Below, in pieces: positions 31,631 to 40,742 of a DNA stretch of 64,000 nt. How positions within the stretch are numbered: the stretch's first letter is position 1; the number at the start of each line of letters is the position of its first letter. Under the pieces are notes generated by a model, which worked only from the letters and a program-made list of their open reading frames with translations, did no database searches and was not told the origin of the DNA. Origin of the DNA: Scatosoma sp045533485 (lineage in GTDB: Bacteria > Bacillota > Clostridia > Christensenellales > Borkfalkiaceae). Location of the stretch: NCBI GenBank assembly GCA_045533485.1, contig JAZSHX010000043.1:1-64000 (forward strand), written 5' to 3'. The position numbers and the translations under genes were made by a program.

Positions 31631-32392
31631 TTACGGTCTTAAACCGCTGCCGCCTTGAAGCGTAATCGTTTCGCCCGTAATGAACGAAGCTTCGTCCGAG
31701 CAAAGGAACACGCAAAGTCCGCCAACGTCTTTTTCGGGGTCGGCAAATCTGCCCATAGGCACGCCCTTGATGGTTTGTTCGTATCTTTCAGGGTATTCTT
31801 CCTTGAATTTTTGCAAGCCTTCCGTCATAGCAAGGGGACAAATTACGTTTACGCGTACGCCGTCGGGAGCCCATTCGGTTGCTGCCACGCGCGAAAGCCC
31901 GCGGATGCCTTCTTTTGCCGCCGCGTAGGACGACTGCGCAATTCTGCCAAACAAGCCTGCGCCCGATGCAAAGTTCACCACAGCGCCTTTGCTTTCTTTC
32001 AAATACGGATATGCCTTTTGCATATAGAAGAAGGTCGCGTAGATGCCCGAATAGATAGCCAAATCCAAATCTTCTTTGGTGTGTTGGATAAGCATTTTAC
32101 CCGAAGCGGAAGCTTGTGCGTTGTTGACAACAGCGTCAATGCGGCCAAATTTTTCTACCGTTTTGTCGATTACGTTTTGGATTGCCGCTTCGTCTGCGCC
32201 GTCCGCGGCAACCGTCAGCACTTCACAGCCGTACGCGCTTTCCAGCTTTTCCTTTGCGGAAACAAGCGTGCTTTCCGTTCTGCCCGTAATCACGATTTTA
32301 GCGCCAGCTTTTGCAAACGCCGTGGAAAGACCAAAACCGATACCGCGACCGCCACCGGTGATGATAACCACTTTGTCTTGTAAAGAAATCAT
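31631..32392 (-). CDS. Short-chain dehydrogenase/reductase
   Basis: The 253-residue classical SDR has the cofactor motif TGGGRGIGFG, NNAQAS in place of NNAG, an active-site Ser in the FASGAG region and YAAAK. The GR at the end of strand 2 (ITGRTE) suggests NADP(H). The C-terminal GGSGLRP is usual for the family. Substrate is unknown; 3-oxoacyl-ACP or sugar reductases look similar. It has its own promoter and an AGGAG site. Confidence 0.88.
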   Translation of the reverse strand: MISLQDKVVIITGGGRGIGFGLSTAFAKAGAKIVITGRTESTLVSAKEKLESAYGCEVLTVAADGADEAAIQNVIDKTVEKFGRIDAVVNNAQASASGKMLIQHTKEDLDLAIYSGIYATFFYMQKAYPYLKESKGAVVNFASGAGLFGRIAQSSYAAAKEGIRGLSRVAATEWAPDGVRVNVICPLAMTEGLQKFKEEYPERYEQTIKGVPMGRFADPEKDVGGLCVFLCSDEASFITGETITLQGGSGLRP

Positions 32393-32425
32393 AAGATTAT
32401 TCTCCTAAATTTATTTTCTACACAC

Positions 32426-32455
32426 AGTATAACATATAAAAAGGCACGTTGTCAA
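32426..32455 (-). promoter_or_regulatory. Promoter of the SDR gene
   Basis: On the minus strand TTGACA (32455-32450) and TATACT (32431-32426) are separated by 18 bases. Confidence 0.75.
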
Positions 32456-32489
32456 GAAAATGCATGAAAAAACCAACTTGTAACAACCG

Positions 32490-32969
32490 TTACTTTTTCT
32501 CCTTTTTACACAAGATATAATCGCAGTTGACCATACCATGTCCTAATGGAACGTCAATTTTTTGCTCAATTTCAAACCCGTTTTTTTGATAGCATTTAAG
32601 TGCGCGCGCATTTTTTTGGTTGGCGCTTAAGCGTACGTCCTTGCCAAAGGAGCAAAGATAATCGAATACGAACGCAGGGATACCTTTTCCGCGCGCAAAG
32701 GGCAAAAGATACAGCTTGTCCATATATGTGTCCTTTTCTCTGTCCACGTACACGACCACGCCTGCGCGATCGCCGTTTTCGTCTAAAATATTGCGGTATT
32801 CGTAGCCTTCACTAAGGTAAAATTGCAAGCCGTCCTTAGAAAAGTATTTATCCAGTAAAAATTCAATTTGCGCGGCAGGCAAAAAGGAGCCGTACGTTTC
32901 GTGCCAAAGCGGCGACATAAAATCTCTAAGCGAAGCAAATTCTTGCCGGGAAAGCAAAGTAAGCTGCAT
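32490..32969 (-). CDS. GNAT-family N-acetyltransferase
   Basis: The 159-residue protein shows the GNAT core: strand MDKLYLLPFARGKGI with the acetyl-CoA loop RGKGIP, then RLSANQKNARALKCYQKNGF, the motif B region. The target is unknown. It is read in the same direction as the SDR, upstream of it, with an AAGGAG site, but the SDR has its own promoter. Confidence 0.85.
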   Translation of the reverse strand: MQLTLLSRQEFASLRDFMSPLWHETYGSFLPAAQIEFLLDKYFSKDGLQFYLSEGYEYRNILDENGDRAGVVVYVDREKDTYMDKLYLLPFARGKGIPAFVFDYLCSFGKDVRLSANQKNARALKCYQKNGFEIEQKIDVPLGHGMVNCDYILCKKEKK

Positions 32970-33069
32970 AAAAAACTCCTTATTTTTGTCGTTTTTGCCA
33001 TTATAGCACGCTTAACGAAAAAAGTCAAACGCCGCGTCAAATATTGCGCGAAAAATTTTTGTAAAACTA

Positions 33070-33098
33070 TTGAAAAACAGCGCAAACTGTGGTATAAT
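33070..33098 (+). promoter_or_regulatory. Promoter of the GH20-like gene
   Basis: TTGAAA (33070-33075) and TATAAT (33093-33098) lie 17 bases apart. Confidence 0.8.
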
Positions 33099-33133
33099 AC
33101 ATAGGTGTGAAAAGGTATAAAAAGGAGCGAACA

Positions 33134-34969
33134 ATGATTACGCAATTTATCCAACAGGCAATTCGTGAAGAAATCGGGTATACGTTCCCAAGCACTACGC
33201 AATTTTTTCAAAGCGACAAATTGACCGTTTGTAAAAAGGACGGCAAGCTGCAAGTGGGCGTGCGCGGCAGACGCGATTTTTTGCGCGCGGCATTGATTGC
33301 CAAAACCAACTTAAAATGCGAAGCATACGAAATAGTCGAAAAGGGCGCGTTTGACGACGTGTGCTTTATGCTGGACTGTTCCAGAAACGCCGTGCCTACC
33401 GTGGAAACTTGGAAAAAGCTCATTCGCAATTTGGCGATGATGGGGTATAATTCCTGTATGCTGTATATGGAAGACGTGTACGAAGTGGACGGAGAGCCGT
33501 ATTTTGGGTATTTGCGCGGCAGATACACGAAAACGGAAATGATGCAGCTGGACGATTACGCGCGGTCGTTGGGGATAGAGCTTATCCCCTGCATCCAAAC
33601 GCTTGCGCACCTGCGCCGCTTGAAACGCTGGCAGGCATATAAGCCGCACTTTGACTGCCAAGACATTATGCTGGTCGGCGATGAACGCGTGTATCAGCTG
33701 ATTGAAAATATGTTCAAAACGCTGTCAACGTGCTTCTCCACCAAACGTATTCATATCGGTATGGACGAAGCGTGGCAGCTTGGTTTGGGGACGTATTTGG
33801 ATAAAAACGGCTATCAAGACCGCTTCGATATCTTTTTAACGCACCTGAACAAGGTCAACGAAATTGCGCAAAAGTACGGATACAGGAATTGTATTATGTG
33901 GAGCGATATGTTCGCGTGGACGGCAAAGCGCACGGGCAGCGTCAATGAACAGGGCGAACCGGTCATTCCGCAGGAAGTGCTGGATAAAATCCCTGCAAAC
34001 GTGCATTTGTGCCACTGGAAATACCACGGCCAAAGCAAGGAAGATTACGAGCCGAGCATGAAGCTGCACGATTGCTTTGCAAATCCCGTATGGTATGCAA
34101 GCGGTACGTGCGCTTGGGGGAATTTCCTGCCGTACAATTCGTATGCCACGATCGCTAACGGCGTTGCCTTGCAGGTAGCCAAAGAACACGGCGTCAAGCA
34201 CGCAGTGCAAACGCACTGGGGTGACGACGGCGCGGAAACGCCCGTGATGAGCTTGCTTCCGTCGCTTTTTGCGTTCGCTTACCACGCAAACGAAGTACCC
34301 ATGTATCGAATGAACGATGAATTTTATGCGTTGACGGGGTACACGGCGGCGCAGTTTGCGGCGTTGGAAGCGCCTAACACTTGGTCGGGCGAACGCACGA
34401 TGGACTGTGCGAAAAACGTAAAAATCGGGTTGTATAACGACGTATTTTTAGGGGTTGCCGACAAGGCGATTACGGGTACGCAGGAACGCAAGCTTGCGCC
34501 TGCGATAGAAAGCTTGCAAGCCGTGCAAGACAACAGGCAGTACGCGTATATGTTCAAAGCGGCGCTTGCGTTTGCGCAAGCGGCGGCGGAAAAGTTTGAT
34601 ATGGGCGTGCGATTAAGGGCGGCGTACAAGGCAGGCGACCACGCACAGCTGCGCGCCATTTGTTATCAAATTCCCGTAGCGATACAGTGTGTGGACGCGT
34701 TTATACAAGCGTACAGAAAGCAGTGGCTTACCCTGTACAAACCGCAGGGCTTGGAAGTACAGGAAATCCGTCTTGGCGGCTTAAAGGAACGCTTGCGCGG
34801 CTGTATGTTGCGATTAGAAGCGTATCTCAAAGGCGATTTGGATAAAATTGACGAGCTGGAACAAGAACTGTTGCCGCACGCGAACATTTATCCCGACGAC
34901 CGCATTGCGCATTTGCATTACGATGAGTGCGTGAGCGTGGGCTACACACGTTGTCCGTTCTTGACGTGA
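33134..34969 (+). CDS. GH20-like beta-N-acetylhexosaminidase
   Basis: The 611-residue protein (start at 33134 after AAGGAG) has the layout of non-secreted GH20-like enzymes. A small N-terminal alpha/beta domain with VGVRGRRDFLRAAL is followed by a TIM barrel. The paired acids of substrate-assisted catalysis appear as the Asp-Glu in HIGMDEAW near residue 210. MLYMEDVYEV, ELIPCIQTLAH and HWGDDGAET fit barrel strands. A ~200-residue helical C-terminal part follows. No signal peptide is present, so it would act on imported amino-sugar oligomers, consistent with nagA/nagB 9 kb away. Confidence 0.8.
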   Translation: MITQFIQQAIREEIGYTFPSTTQFFQSDKLTVCKKDGKLQVGVRGRRDFLRAALIAKTNLKCEAYEIVEKGAFDDVCFMLDCSRNAVPTVETWKKLIRNLAMMGYNSCMLYMEDVYEVDGEPYFGYLRGRYTKTEMMQLDDYARSLGIELIPCIQTLAHLRRLKRWQAYKPHFDCQDIMLVGDERVYQLIENMFKTLSTCFSTKRIHIGMDEAWQLGLGTYLDKNGYQDRFDIFLTHLNKVNEIAQKYGYRNCIMWSDMFAWTAKRTGSVNEQGEPVIPQEVLDKIPANVHLCHWKYHGQSKEDYEPSMKLHDCFANPVWYASGTCAWGNFLPYNSYATIANGVALQVAKEHGVKHAVQTHWGDDGAETPVMSLLPSLFAFAYHANEVPMYRMNDEFYALTGYTAAQFAALEAPNTWSGERTMDCAKNVKIGLYNDVFLGVADKAITGTQERKLAPAIESLQAVQDNRQYAYMFKAALAFAQAAAEKFDMGVRLRAAYKAGDHAQLRAICYQIPVAIQCVDAFIQAYRKQWLTLYKPQGLEVQEIRLGGLKERLRGCMLRLEAYLKGDLDKIDELEQELLPHANIYPDDRIAHLHYDECVSVGYTRCPFLT

Positions 34970-35020
34970 TACGGGCATACAAAAACGACGGCATAAATTA
35001 TATAGAGATAAGGGGAAAAT

Positions 35021-36385
35021 ATGCAATATAACGTAATCATTATCGGCGCAGGTCCGGGCGGTATTTTTACCGCGTACGAATTGACGAAAAAAGCGCCCAA
35101 CTTAAAAATAGCTGTGTTTGAAGGGGGGCAGGAGCTGAAAAAACGCCGTTGTCCCATTGACGGGGAAAAGGTAAAAGCGTGTATAAACTGCAAAAGCTGT
35201 TCGATTATGAGCGGTTTTGGCGGTGCAGGCGCGTTTTCCGACGGAAAATACAACATTACCAACGATTTCGGCGGCACGTTGCACGAATATATCGGCAAGC
35301 AAAAAGCGTTGGAGCTTATGCAATACGTAGACGAAATCAACTTGAAATACGGCGGTGAAAACACCAAGCTGTACACAACGGCTGGCTCAAAATTCAAAAA
35401 GCTTTGTATGCAAAACGATTTGCATCTTTTGGACGCATCCGTGCGGCATTTGGGTACGGATATCAATTACGTAGTGCTGGAAAATTTGTATAACGAACTC
35501 AAAGACAAGGTGGATTTTTATTTCAACAGCCACGTGGATAAGGTGCGTTTGCAAGGCGGCGGATATGAAATTACGACGAAAAAGGGCGTGTTCACGTGCG
35601 AAAAATGCGTAGTGTCGGTAGGGCGCAGCGGCAGCAAATGGATGCAGCAGGTATGCGACGAATTGCAAATTCCCACCAAATCCAACCGCGTGGACATCGG
35701 TGTGCGCGTGGAACTGCCTGCGGAAATTTTCTCGCATTTGACAAGCGAACTGTATGAAAGCAAAATCGTGTACAGAACGCAGAAATACGGCGACAGAGTG
35801 CGCACGTTTTGTATGAACCCCAGGGGCGCGGTGGTAAGCGAAAATACCAACGGTATCGTGACGGTCAACGGGCATAGCTACGAAGATCCTGCAAGGCAGA
35901 CGAATAACACCAACTTTGCACTTTTGGTGGCAAAGCATTTTTCCGAGCCGTTCCACGATTCCAACGGCTACGGCGAATCGATTGCACGCCTTTCCAACAT
36001 GCTGGGCGGCGGTATTATCGTGCAACGCTTCGGCGATTTAATTCGTGGCAGAAGAAGTACGCCGTCGCGCATAGAAGAAAGCTTCACCGTGCCAACTTTG
36101 AGCGCAACCCCCGGGGATTTGAGCTTGGTGCTTCCCAAACGCATTTTGGACGGCATCATCGAAATGATTTACGCCTTAGATAAAATTGCGCCGGGTACGG
36201 CAAACGACGACACGCTTTTGTACGGCGTGGAAGTCAAGTTTTATAATATGGAAGTGGCGGTGGACGAAACGCTGCAAAGCCGCTACAAGGGCTTGTACGT
36301 TATCGGCGACGGCAGCGGTATCACGCACTCGCTTTCCCACGCAAGCGCAAGCGGCGTGTGCGTAGCAAGACATATAGCAAAATAA
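35021..36385 (+). CDS. FAD-dependent dehydrogenase, COG2509-type
   Basis: The 454-residue flavoprotein has the N-terminal dinucleotide motif GAGPGGIFTAYEL. A Cys cluster at residues 43-60 (RRCPIDGEKVKACINCKSC) and GFGGAGAFSDGKYN mark the COG2509 family of uncharacterised FAD dehydrogenases. The C-terminal GDGSGITHSLSHASASG closes the FAD site. The Cys cluster could bind metal or Fe-S, an inference. It is 51 bases after the GH20-like gene and may share its transcript. Confidence 0.88.
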   Translation: MQYNVIIIGAGPGGIFTAYELTKKAPNLKIAVFEGGQELKKRRCPIDGEKVKACINCKSCSIMSGFGGAGAFSDGKYNITNDFGGTLHEYIGKQKALELMQYVDEINLKYGGENTKLYTTAGSKFKKLCMQNDLHLLDASVRHLGTDINYVVLENLYNELKDKVDFYFNSHVDKVRLQGGGYEITTKKGVFTCEKCVVSVGRSGSKWMQQVCDELQIPTKSNRVDIGVRVELPAEIFSHLTSELYESKIVYRTQKYGDRVRTFCMNPRGAVVSENTNGIVTVNGHSYEDPARQTNNTNFALLVAKHFSEPFHDSNGYGESIARLSNMLGGGIIVQRFGDLIRGRRSTPSRIEESFTVPTLSATPGDLSLVLPKRILDGIIEMIYALDKIAPGTANDDTLLYGVEVKFYNMEVAVDETLQSRYKGLYVIGDGSGITHSLSHASASGVCVARHIAK

Positions 36386-36404
36386 TCAACAAGCAATAAA
36401 AAAT

Positions 36405-36434
36405 CGGCGGACGCTTTATAATAAGCGTCCGCCG
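36405..36434. terminator. Intrinsic terminator between convergent genes
   Basis: CGGCGGACGCTT (36405-36416) and AAGCGTCCGCCG (36423-36434) form a perfect 12-bp stem, preceded by an A run. Confidence 0.88.
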
Positions 36435-36453
36435 TTGTTATACAGTTGAAAGA

Positions 36454-37380
36454 TTATTTTTTATCGTTTGCCGACGCCGTTACGGCATTGACCAAACCCA
36501 CAACGCTTTGCAATTCGCTGGGGATAATCACCTTGGTCGCTTGCCCGTCTGCCACGCGTTCAAAGGATTCTAATTTTTTCAGCGTGATATACGCGTCGCC
36601 GGGGGTGGCTTCGTTAATCATACGGATAGACTGCGCTTGCGCTTCGTTGATACGCAAAATGGCTTCCGCTTCGCCTTCCGCGCGTTTAATACGCGATTGC
36701 TTTTCTGCTTCGGCGTGCAAGATTGCTGCTTCCTTTTCCGCTTCCGCTTCCAAAATTTGGCTTTCCTTTTTACCTTGCGCCACCAAAATATTGCTTGCCT
36801 TTTCGCCTTCCGCGCGCAAAATCGCTTCACGGCGTTGGCGTTCCGCCTTCATTTGCTTTTCCATCGCGTCTTGAATTTCCGCAGGGGGCTTGATGTTTTT
36901 GAGTTCCACGCGGTTGATTTTGATGCCCCAAGGGTCGGTCGCTTCGTCCAAAATGGAACGGATTTTCGCGTTAATGGTATCACGCGACGTCAGCGTGTGG
37001 TCAAGCTCCAAATCGCCGATGATATTTCTAAGCGTGGTTGCCGTCAGGTTTTCGATGGCTCTGATGGGGTTTTCCACACCGTACGCAAACAGCTTGGGAT
37101 CGGTAATTTGGAAGAACACGACGGTGTCGATTTGCATAGTAACGTTATCCTTGGTGATTACGGGTTGGGGATCGAAATCGGCAACCTGTTCTTTCAAGGA
37201 CACCTTTTTTGCAATGCGGTCGAAAGCAGGGAGCAAGAAATGCAGTTTGCCCGATTGCCACGTTTCCTTGTACGCGCCCAAACGTTCTACAACGAACGCT
37301 TGCGCCTGCGGAACGACCTTAATGTGCAAAATGATTACGACCAAAAGAATAACAGCCAAAATAATTAAAGCAACAATCAT
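36454..37380 (-). CDS. SPFH/stomatin-family membrane protein
   Basis: The 308-residue protein has one N-terminal membrane helix, an SPFH (band 7) domain (FVVERLGAYKETW... KDNVTMQIDTVVFFQITD), then a long Ala/Glu-rich coiled coil (residues ~180-250). It is of the QmcA/paraslipin type, which forms membrane-microdomain oligomers. It lies 43 bases downstream of an NfeD gene, the usual partner. Confidence 0.92.
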   Translation of the reverse strand: MIVALIILAVILLVVIILHIKVVPQAQAFVVERLGAYKETWQSGKLHFLLPAFDRIAKKVSLKEQVADFDPQPVITKDNVTMQIDTVVFFQITDPKLFAYGVENPIRAIENLTATTLRNIIGDLELDHTLTSRDTINAKIRSILDEATDPWGIKINRVELKNIKPPAEIQDAMEKQMKAERQRREAILRAEGEKASNILVAQGKKESQILEAEAEKEAAILHAEAEKQSRIKRAEGEAEAILRINEAQAQSIRMINEATPGDAYITLKKLESFERVADGQATKVIIPSELQSVVGLVNAVTASANDKK

Positions 37381-37423
37381 AATTTTTTCTCCTTATTTTA
37401 TATATAAAAACCGTTGTAAAAGG

Positions 37424-37858
37424 TTATTGATTTTTTTCTACCAACAGTTTATTTCCGTTGATTTCCTTGACGGTCACAACGGCGCCTTGTTCAATCACGC
37501 TGTTATCAAACGCACGCGCGCTCCAAACCAAACCGTTGATTTTCACTGCGCCGCGGGCCTGAATATTGTCGATTTCTTCTGTAACGATTGCCGTATGCCC
37601 GACGATTAAATCTAAATTCGTGCTTTGCGCATCCTTTTGCGCAAGAATTTTTTTGACGAATTTTCTTGTGCTAATAAGCAATGCCGCAGACAGCGCGATG
37701 AAAATTGCCACCTGCCAAACTGCGCCCAAAGCAGGAAAAATCGCCGCAACGATACCGAGCACCAGCGCGGAAATCGCAAACCAAACGGATACGAGATCGG
37801 TTGTCAAAAGCTCAATCACTATCAATGAAATGGCACAACAAAACCATACCCAACTCAT
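37424..37858 (-). CDS. NfeD-family membrane protein
   Basis: The 144-residue protein has three membrane segments (residues ~3-65) and a C-terminal OB-fold NfeD domain (VGHTAIVTEEIDN... GAVKINGLVWSARA). It is the short form without the protease domain. The ATG at 37858 is 8 bases after AAGGAG; an in-frame TTG at 37864 is too close. NfeD and SPFH proteins work together at membranes, and here they form a two-gene operon. Confidence 0.9.
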   Translation of the reverse strand: MSWVWFCCAISLIVIELLTTDLVSVWFAISALVLGIVAAIFPALGAVWQVAIFIALSAALLISTRKFVKKILAQKDAQSTNLDLIVGHTAIVTEEIDNIQARGAVKINGLVWSARAFDNSVIEQGAVVTVKEINGNKLLVEKNQ

Positions 37859-37891
37859 AACCAACTCTCCTTAAAAAATAATAACGTATAT

Positions 37892-37920
37892 AGTATATCA
37901 CAAATCCCTTGCTTTGTCAA
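37892..37920 (-). promoter_or_regulatory. Promoter of the nfeD-SPFH operon
   Basis: On the minus strand TTGACA (37920-37915) and TATACT (37897-37892) are separated by 17 bases. The -35 region sits in the loop of a TCCCTTG/CAAGGGA hairpin that may end the upstream AraC transcript. Confidence 0.8.
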
Positions 37921-37936
37921 GGGACTTTATGCAAAT

Positions 37937-38812
37937 TTATCCGTGCTTGGCGTAGCGCGTGCGGTATTGCTTTGGCGAGCAATCCATATGCTTTTTGAAC
38001 GTGTGGTTGAAATGGCTTAAATTATTGTACGCGCTCATTTCCGCGATTTGCAAAATGGAATAGTTAGAATACCGCAGTAGGTTGCACGCGTAATTGAGCC
38101 TAAATTTGGTCACGTAGGACACCAGCGTACACCCGACGAATTGATGGAAATACGCGTTCAAGCGCGGTTGCGAATAGGGCACTAATCCGTACAAATTGCG
38201 AACGGGCTGTAAAAAATAATCGGGAGAATGCAATTTGTTTAAAAATTCGGCAAACCATTCGGGGTAAATTTTGTTTGTTTTCAGCGAAGTTTGAAAATAC
38301 AGCAGTGCGTTGACGATAAAGGTTTTTATGATGCTGATATGCAGGTCGCGGTGCGTTTCGTCAGTGGAGTGTAAAAGCCCCAAAAGCTGGGATAAGCTTG
38401 CCTTTTCTTCCGCGCGTAAGGTAAGCCAAATAAACCCCTTTTCGTTGCATAATTTTTGATGCAGCGTTTCGGAAAACAATCCGCAAATAGAGTGAAAGGT
38501 TTGCGGTGTCATAGACACGTTGAATTGCACCGCCGGCGTATTGTCGATTTTTAAAAATTGATGTACGTCCCCGGGGCGGATTAGGCCGATGCAGTTTTCC
38601 GTTAAAATTTGCTCTTCGCCGTTACATACGTGCTTAATTTTCCCTTGCAAGATTATAAAAATCTCAAAAAAGTCGTGGGAGTGCTTGTTGGTCGCGCCGT
38701 TGTACCAAAAATGGAAACGAAAATCTGAAGCAGCGTCCTTAAACAGTTCACGGTAGAGTTTTACATCAATAAATTCGGTTTTGTTAACGGTAGTCGTGGA
38801 TGTATTCGTCAT
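37937..38812 (-). CDS. AraC-family regulator, cupin type
   Basis: The 291-residue protein (start at 38812 after AGGAG; an upstream ATG extends into the promoter) has an N-terminal cupin sensor domain (HSHDFFEIFIILQGK) and a C-terminal double helix-turn-helix (SILQIAEMSAYNNLSHFNHTFK... CSPKQYR). It is divergent from the glucosidase/manA pair, so it probably controls that pair in response to a sugar. Its promoter is TTGCCA (38863-38858) and TATAAT (38839-38834), 18 bases apart. Confidence 0.9.
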   Translation of the reverse strand: MTNTSTTTVNKTEFIDVKLYRELFKDAASDFRFHFWYNGATNKHSHDFFEIFIILQGKIKHVCNGEEQILTENCIGLIRPGDVHQFLKIDNTPAVQFNVSMTPQTFHSICGLFSETLHQKLCNEKGFIWLTLRAEEKASLSQLLGLLHSTDETHRDLHISIIKTFIVNALLYFQTSLKTNKIYPEWFAEFLNKLHSPDYFLQPVRNLYGLVPYSQPRLNAYFHQFVGCTLVSYVTKFRLNYACNLLRYSNYSILQIAEMSAYNNLSHFNHTFKKHMDCSPKQYRTRYAKHG

Positions 38813-38887
38813 AAAAATATTTCTCCTGCCTTTATTATAACAAAGGCAAAGGCGTTTTGGCAAGGAAAAAAGCAAATTATTTATAAA

Positions 38888-38931
38888 AAACACAAGTTTT
38901 TGCCTAAAAAGATATAAAAAAGACAAGATTT
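38888..38931. promoter_or_regulatory. Direct repeats, candidate AraC sites
   Basis: AAACACAAGTTTT (38888-38900) and AAAGACAAGATTT (38919-38931) match at 11 of 13 bases and lie 31 bases apart, three helical turns. They precede a TATAAT (38948-38953) that lacks a good -35 box, as expected for an activator-dependent promoter of the gene at 39000. Confidence 0.6.
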
Positions 38932-38999
38932 TTTTTCAAGGATATAGTATAATAAAAGAAAGAAAAAAAACGTCACCGCACGTTTTTAGGAGAATACGT

Positions 39000-40739
39000 A
39001 TGAATTTGCACAACCATTACGCATACGGTCAATTATTCGCATACAGCGGTTTGGACGGCGAAACGCATACCTTAAACGATTTTGCGGGTATGCTGATGCA
39101 CGAGCCGATTACCATTCGTTTTCACGCGGAGCTTGTAACAACGCTTTCTATCCCCGTGCAGGGCGATTTGCAATTTCACCTTGTGTCGGGCGACGTAATC
39201 GATTTCACGGCAAACGGCAAGCGCGGTAAAATCGTGTTTGCGGACGCGTACACGGTATCGGGCTACGTGCCTGTAAAGCCCGTGCTTATCCCTAACGCGG
39301 AATACGTGTTGAAATGCAAAAAGCGTTTTGGAAAAACGGTGCTTGCGCAATATAACGTCCCCGTGGACGAAGAAGATATTCGTTTTGACGAAAAGTACGC
39401 TTTCGTTGTGAAAAAGACGGCGGACGGATATTTGTTCAACCTGCATTTCTTCGGCGTGGAAAATATCCCGATGAAGAAATACAATCAAGAGCAAATCGAC
39501 GAAATTTGCGCGCGCAACTATGCGTATTTTGCTACGTTGCCCGAATGCAAAGACAAACGCTTTGAAAAATTGTATTATAAGTGTATGTCTATCAATAAAG
39601 AAAACGTGTATTCGCCCAACCTGCAAGCGTTCAACGCGCCGTTCGTGTGCCGTTGGACTACGCCCGACAGACTGCCCCATAGAAATATGTGGCTCTGGGA
39701 TTCGGTATTTCACGCGTTTTCCTTTTTACAATACAATGAAGAAATGGCAAAGGACTGCATTTACGCCGTTTTGCGTATGCAAAAGGAAGACGGGTTTATC
39801 GCCCACGCGCACAGAGCGTCGCGCGCGTATCAATCGGAATATATCCAACCGCCCGTGCTTTCTTGGGGCGTTTGGAATATCTTCGTAAAAACGCAGGATA
39901 AAGAATATTTGAAAAAGTGCGCGCCCTATTTGAAGAAGTTTGCGCTTTGGATTATGAAAAACCGCGACAACAACCAAAACGGACTTGTCGAGTGGAAAAC
40001 CAACCCCGAAAAACATTGCAAATGCGACGAATCGGGCTTGGATAACAGTCCCCGTTTTGATTTCAACGAAGAGCTGGACGCTGTCGATTTTTCTACCTAT
40101 CTTGCAAGCGATTGCAAATATCTTTCGTATATTTTCAAAGAGCTTGGCGAAAGCGACGACGAAAAATTCTTTGCGGATAAGTACGAAGAAATCAAAGCGA
40201 AAATCAACGAATACCTTTGGGACGAACAAGACGGGTTGTATTACGACCGCCTGTTCAACGGCGAGCTGACCAAGGTTGCTACGGCTTCGTCGTTCTTGCC
40301 TATGCTTGCGGATATTGCCAGCAAGGAGCAAGCGGAAAGACTGGTGCAAGCGATGACGGACGAAAAGCAATTCGGCACGGCAATGCCTATCCCGTCCATC
40401 TCCAAATCGTCGCCCTTGTACGATATCGATATGTGGCGCGGTTGTTCGTGGCTGAATATCAATTATTTCACCATTTTAAGCTTGCGCAATTACGGGTATA
40501 TAGAGCTTGCAAACGAAATGCGCGAGAAGGTGCTTGCCGGTATCAACCGCTGGTACGAAGCGCACGGCACGGTGTTTGAATTTTACGACGCGGACGATAA
40601 AATCAGTCCCTATCAGCTCAAACGCAAGGGCGATCCTTTGCCTGTACCCGATTACCGTCAACATATGCACTCTATCACCGATTATAACTGGTCGGCGTGC
40701 TTTACGCTCCTGCTCATCAATGAAATTTACGTGGTGTAA
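39000..40739 (+). CDS. GH63-like alpha-glucosidase/trehalase-fold enzyme
   Basis: The 579-residue protein has an N-terminal beta-sandwich (1-175) and a C-terminal (alpha/alpha)6 barrel like GH63/GH37. Landmarks are MWLWDSVFHAF, EWKTNPEKHCKCDESGLDNSP and DMWRGCSWLNINYF. In GH63 the acid lies in the segment corresponding to CDESGLDNSPRFD; the base lies near the C-terminal end of the barrel. No signal peptide, so it is cytosolic. manA follows after 3 bases, and the AraC gene is divergent. It may cleave mannosyl- or glucosyl-glycerate-type sugars, which is unproven. Confidence 0.8.
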   Translation: MNLHNHYAYGQLFAYSGLDGETHTLNDFAGMLMHEPITIRFHAELVTTLSIPVQGDLQFHLVSGDVIDFTANGKRGKIVFADAYTVSGYVPVKPVLIPNAEYVLKCKKRFGKTVLAQYNVPVDEEDIRFDEKYAFVVKKTADGYLFNLHFFGVENIPMKKYNQEQIDEICARNYAYFATLPECKDKRFEKLYYKCMSINKENVYSPNLQAFNAPFVCRWTTPDRLPHRNMWLWDSVFHAFSFLQYNEEMAKDCIYAVLRMQKEDGFIAHAHRASRAYQSEYIQPPVLSWGVWNIFVKTQDKEYLKKCAPYLKKFALWIMKNRDNNQNGLVEWKTNPEKHCKCDESGLDNSPRFDFNEELDAVDFSTYLASDCKYLSYIFKELGESDDEKFFADKYEEIKAKINEYLWDEQDGLYYDRLFNGELTKVATASSFLPMLADIASKEQAERLVQAMTDEKQFGTAMPIPSISKSSPLYDIDMWRGCSWLNINYFTILSLRNYGYIELANEMREKVLAGINRWYEAHGTVFEFYDADDKISPYQLKRKGDPLPVPDYRQHMHSITDYNWSACFTLLLINEIYVV

Positions 40740-40742
40740 AAT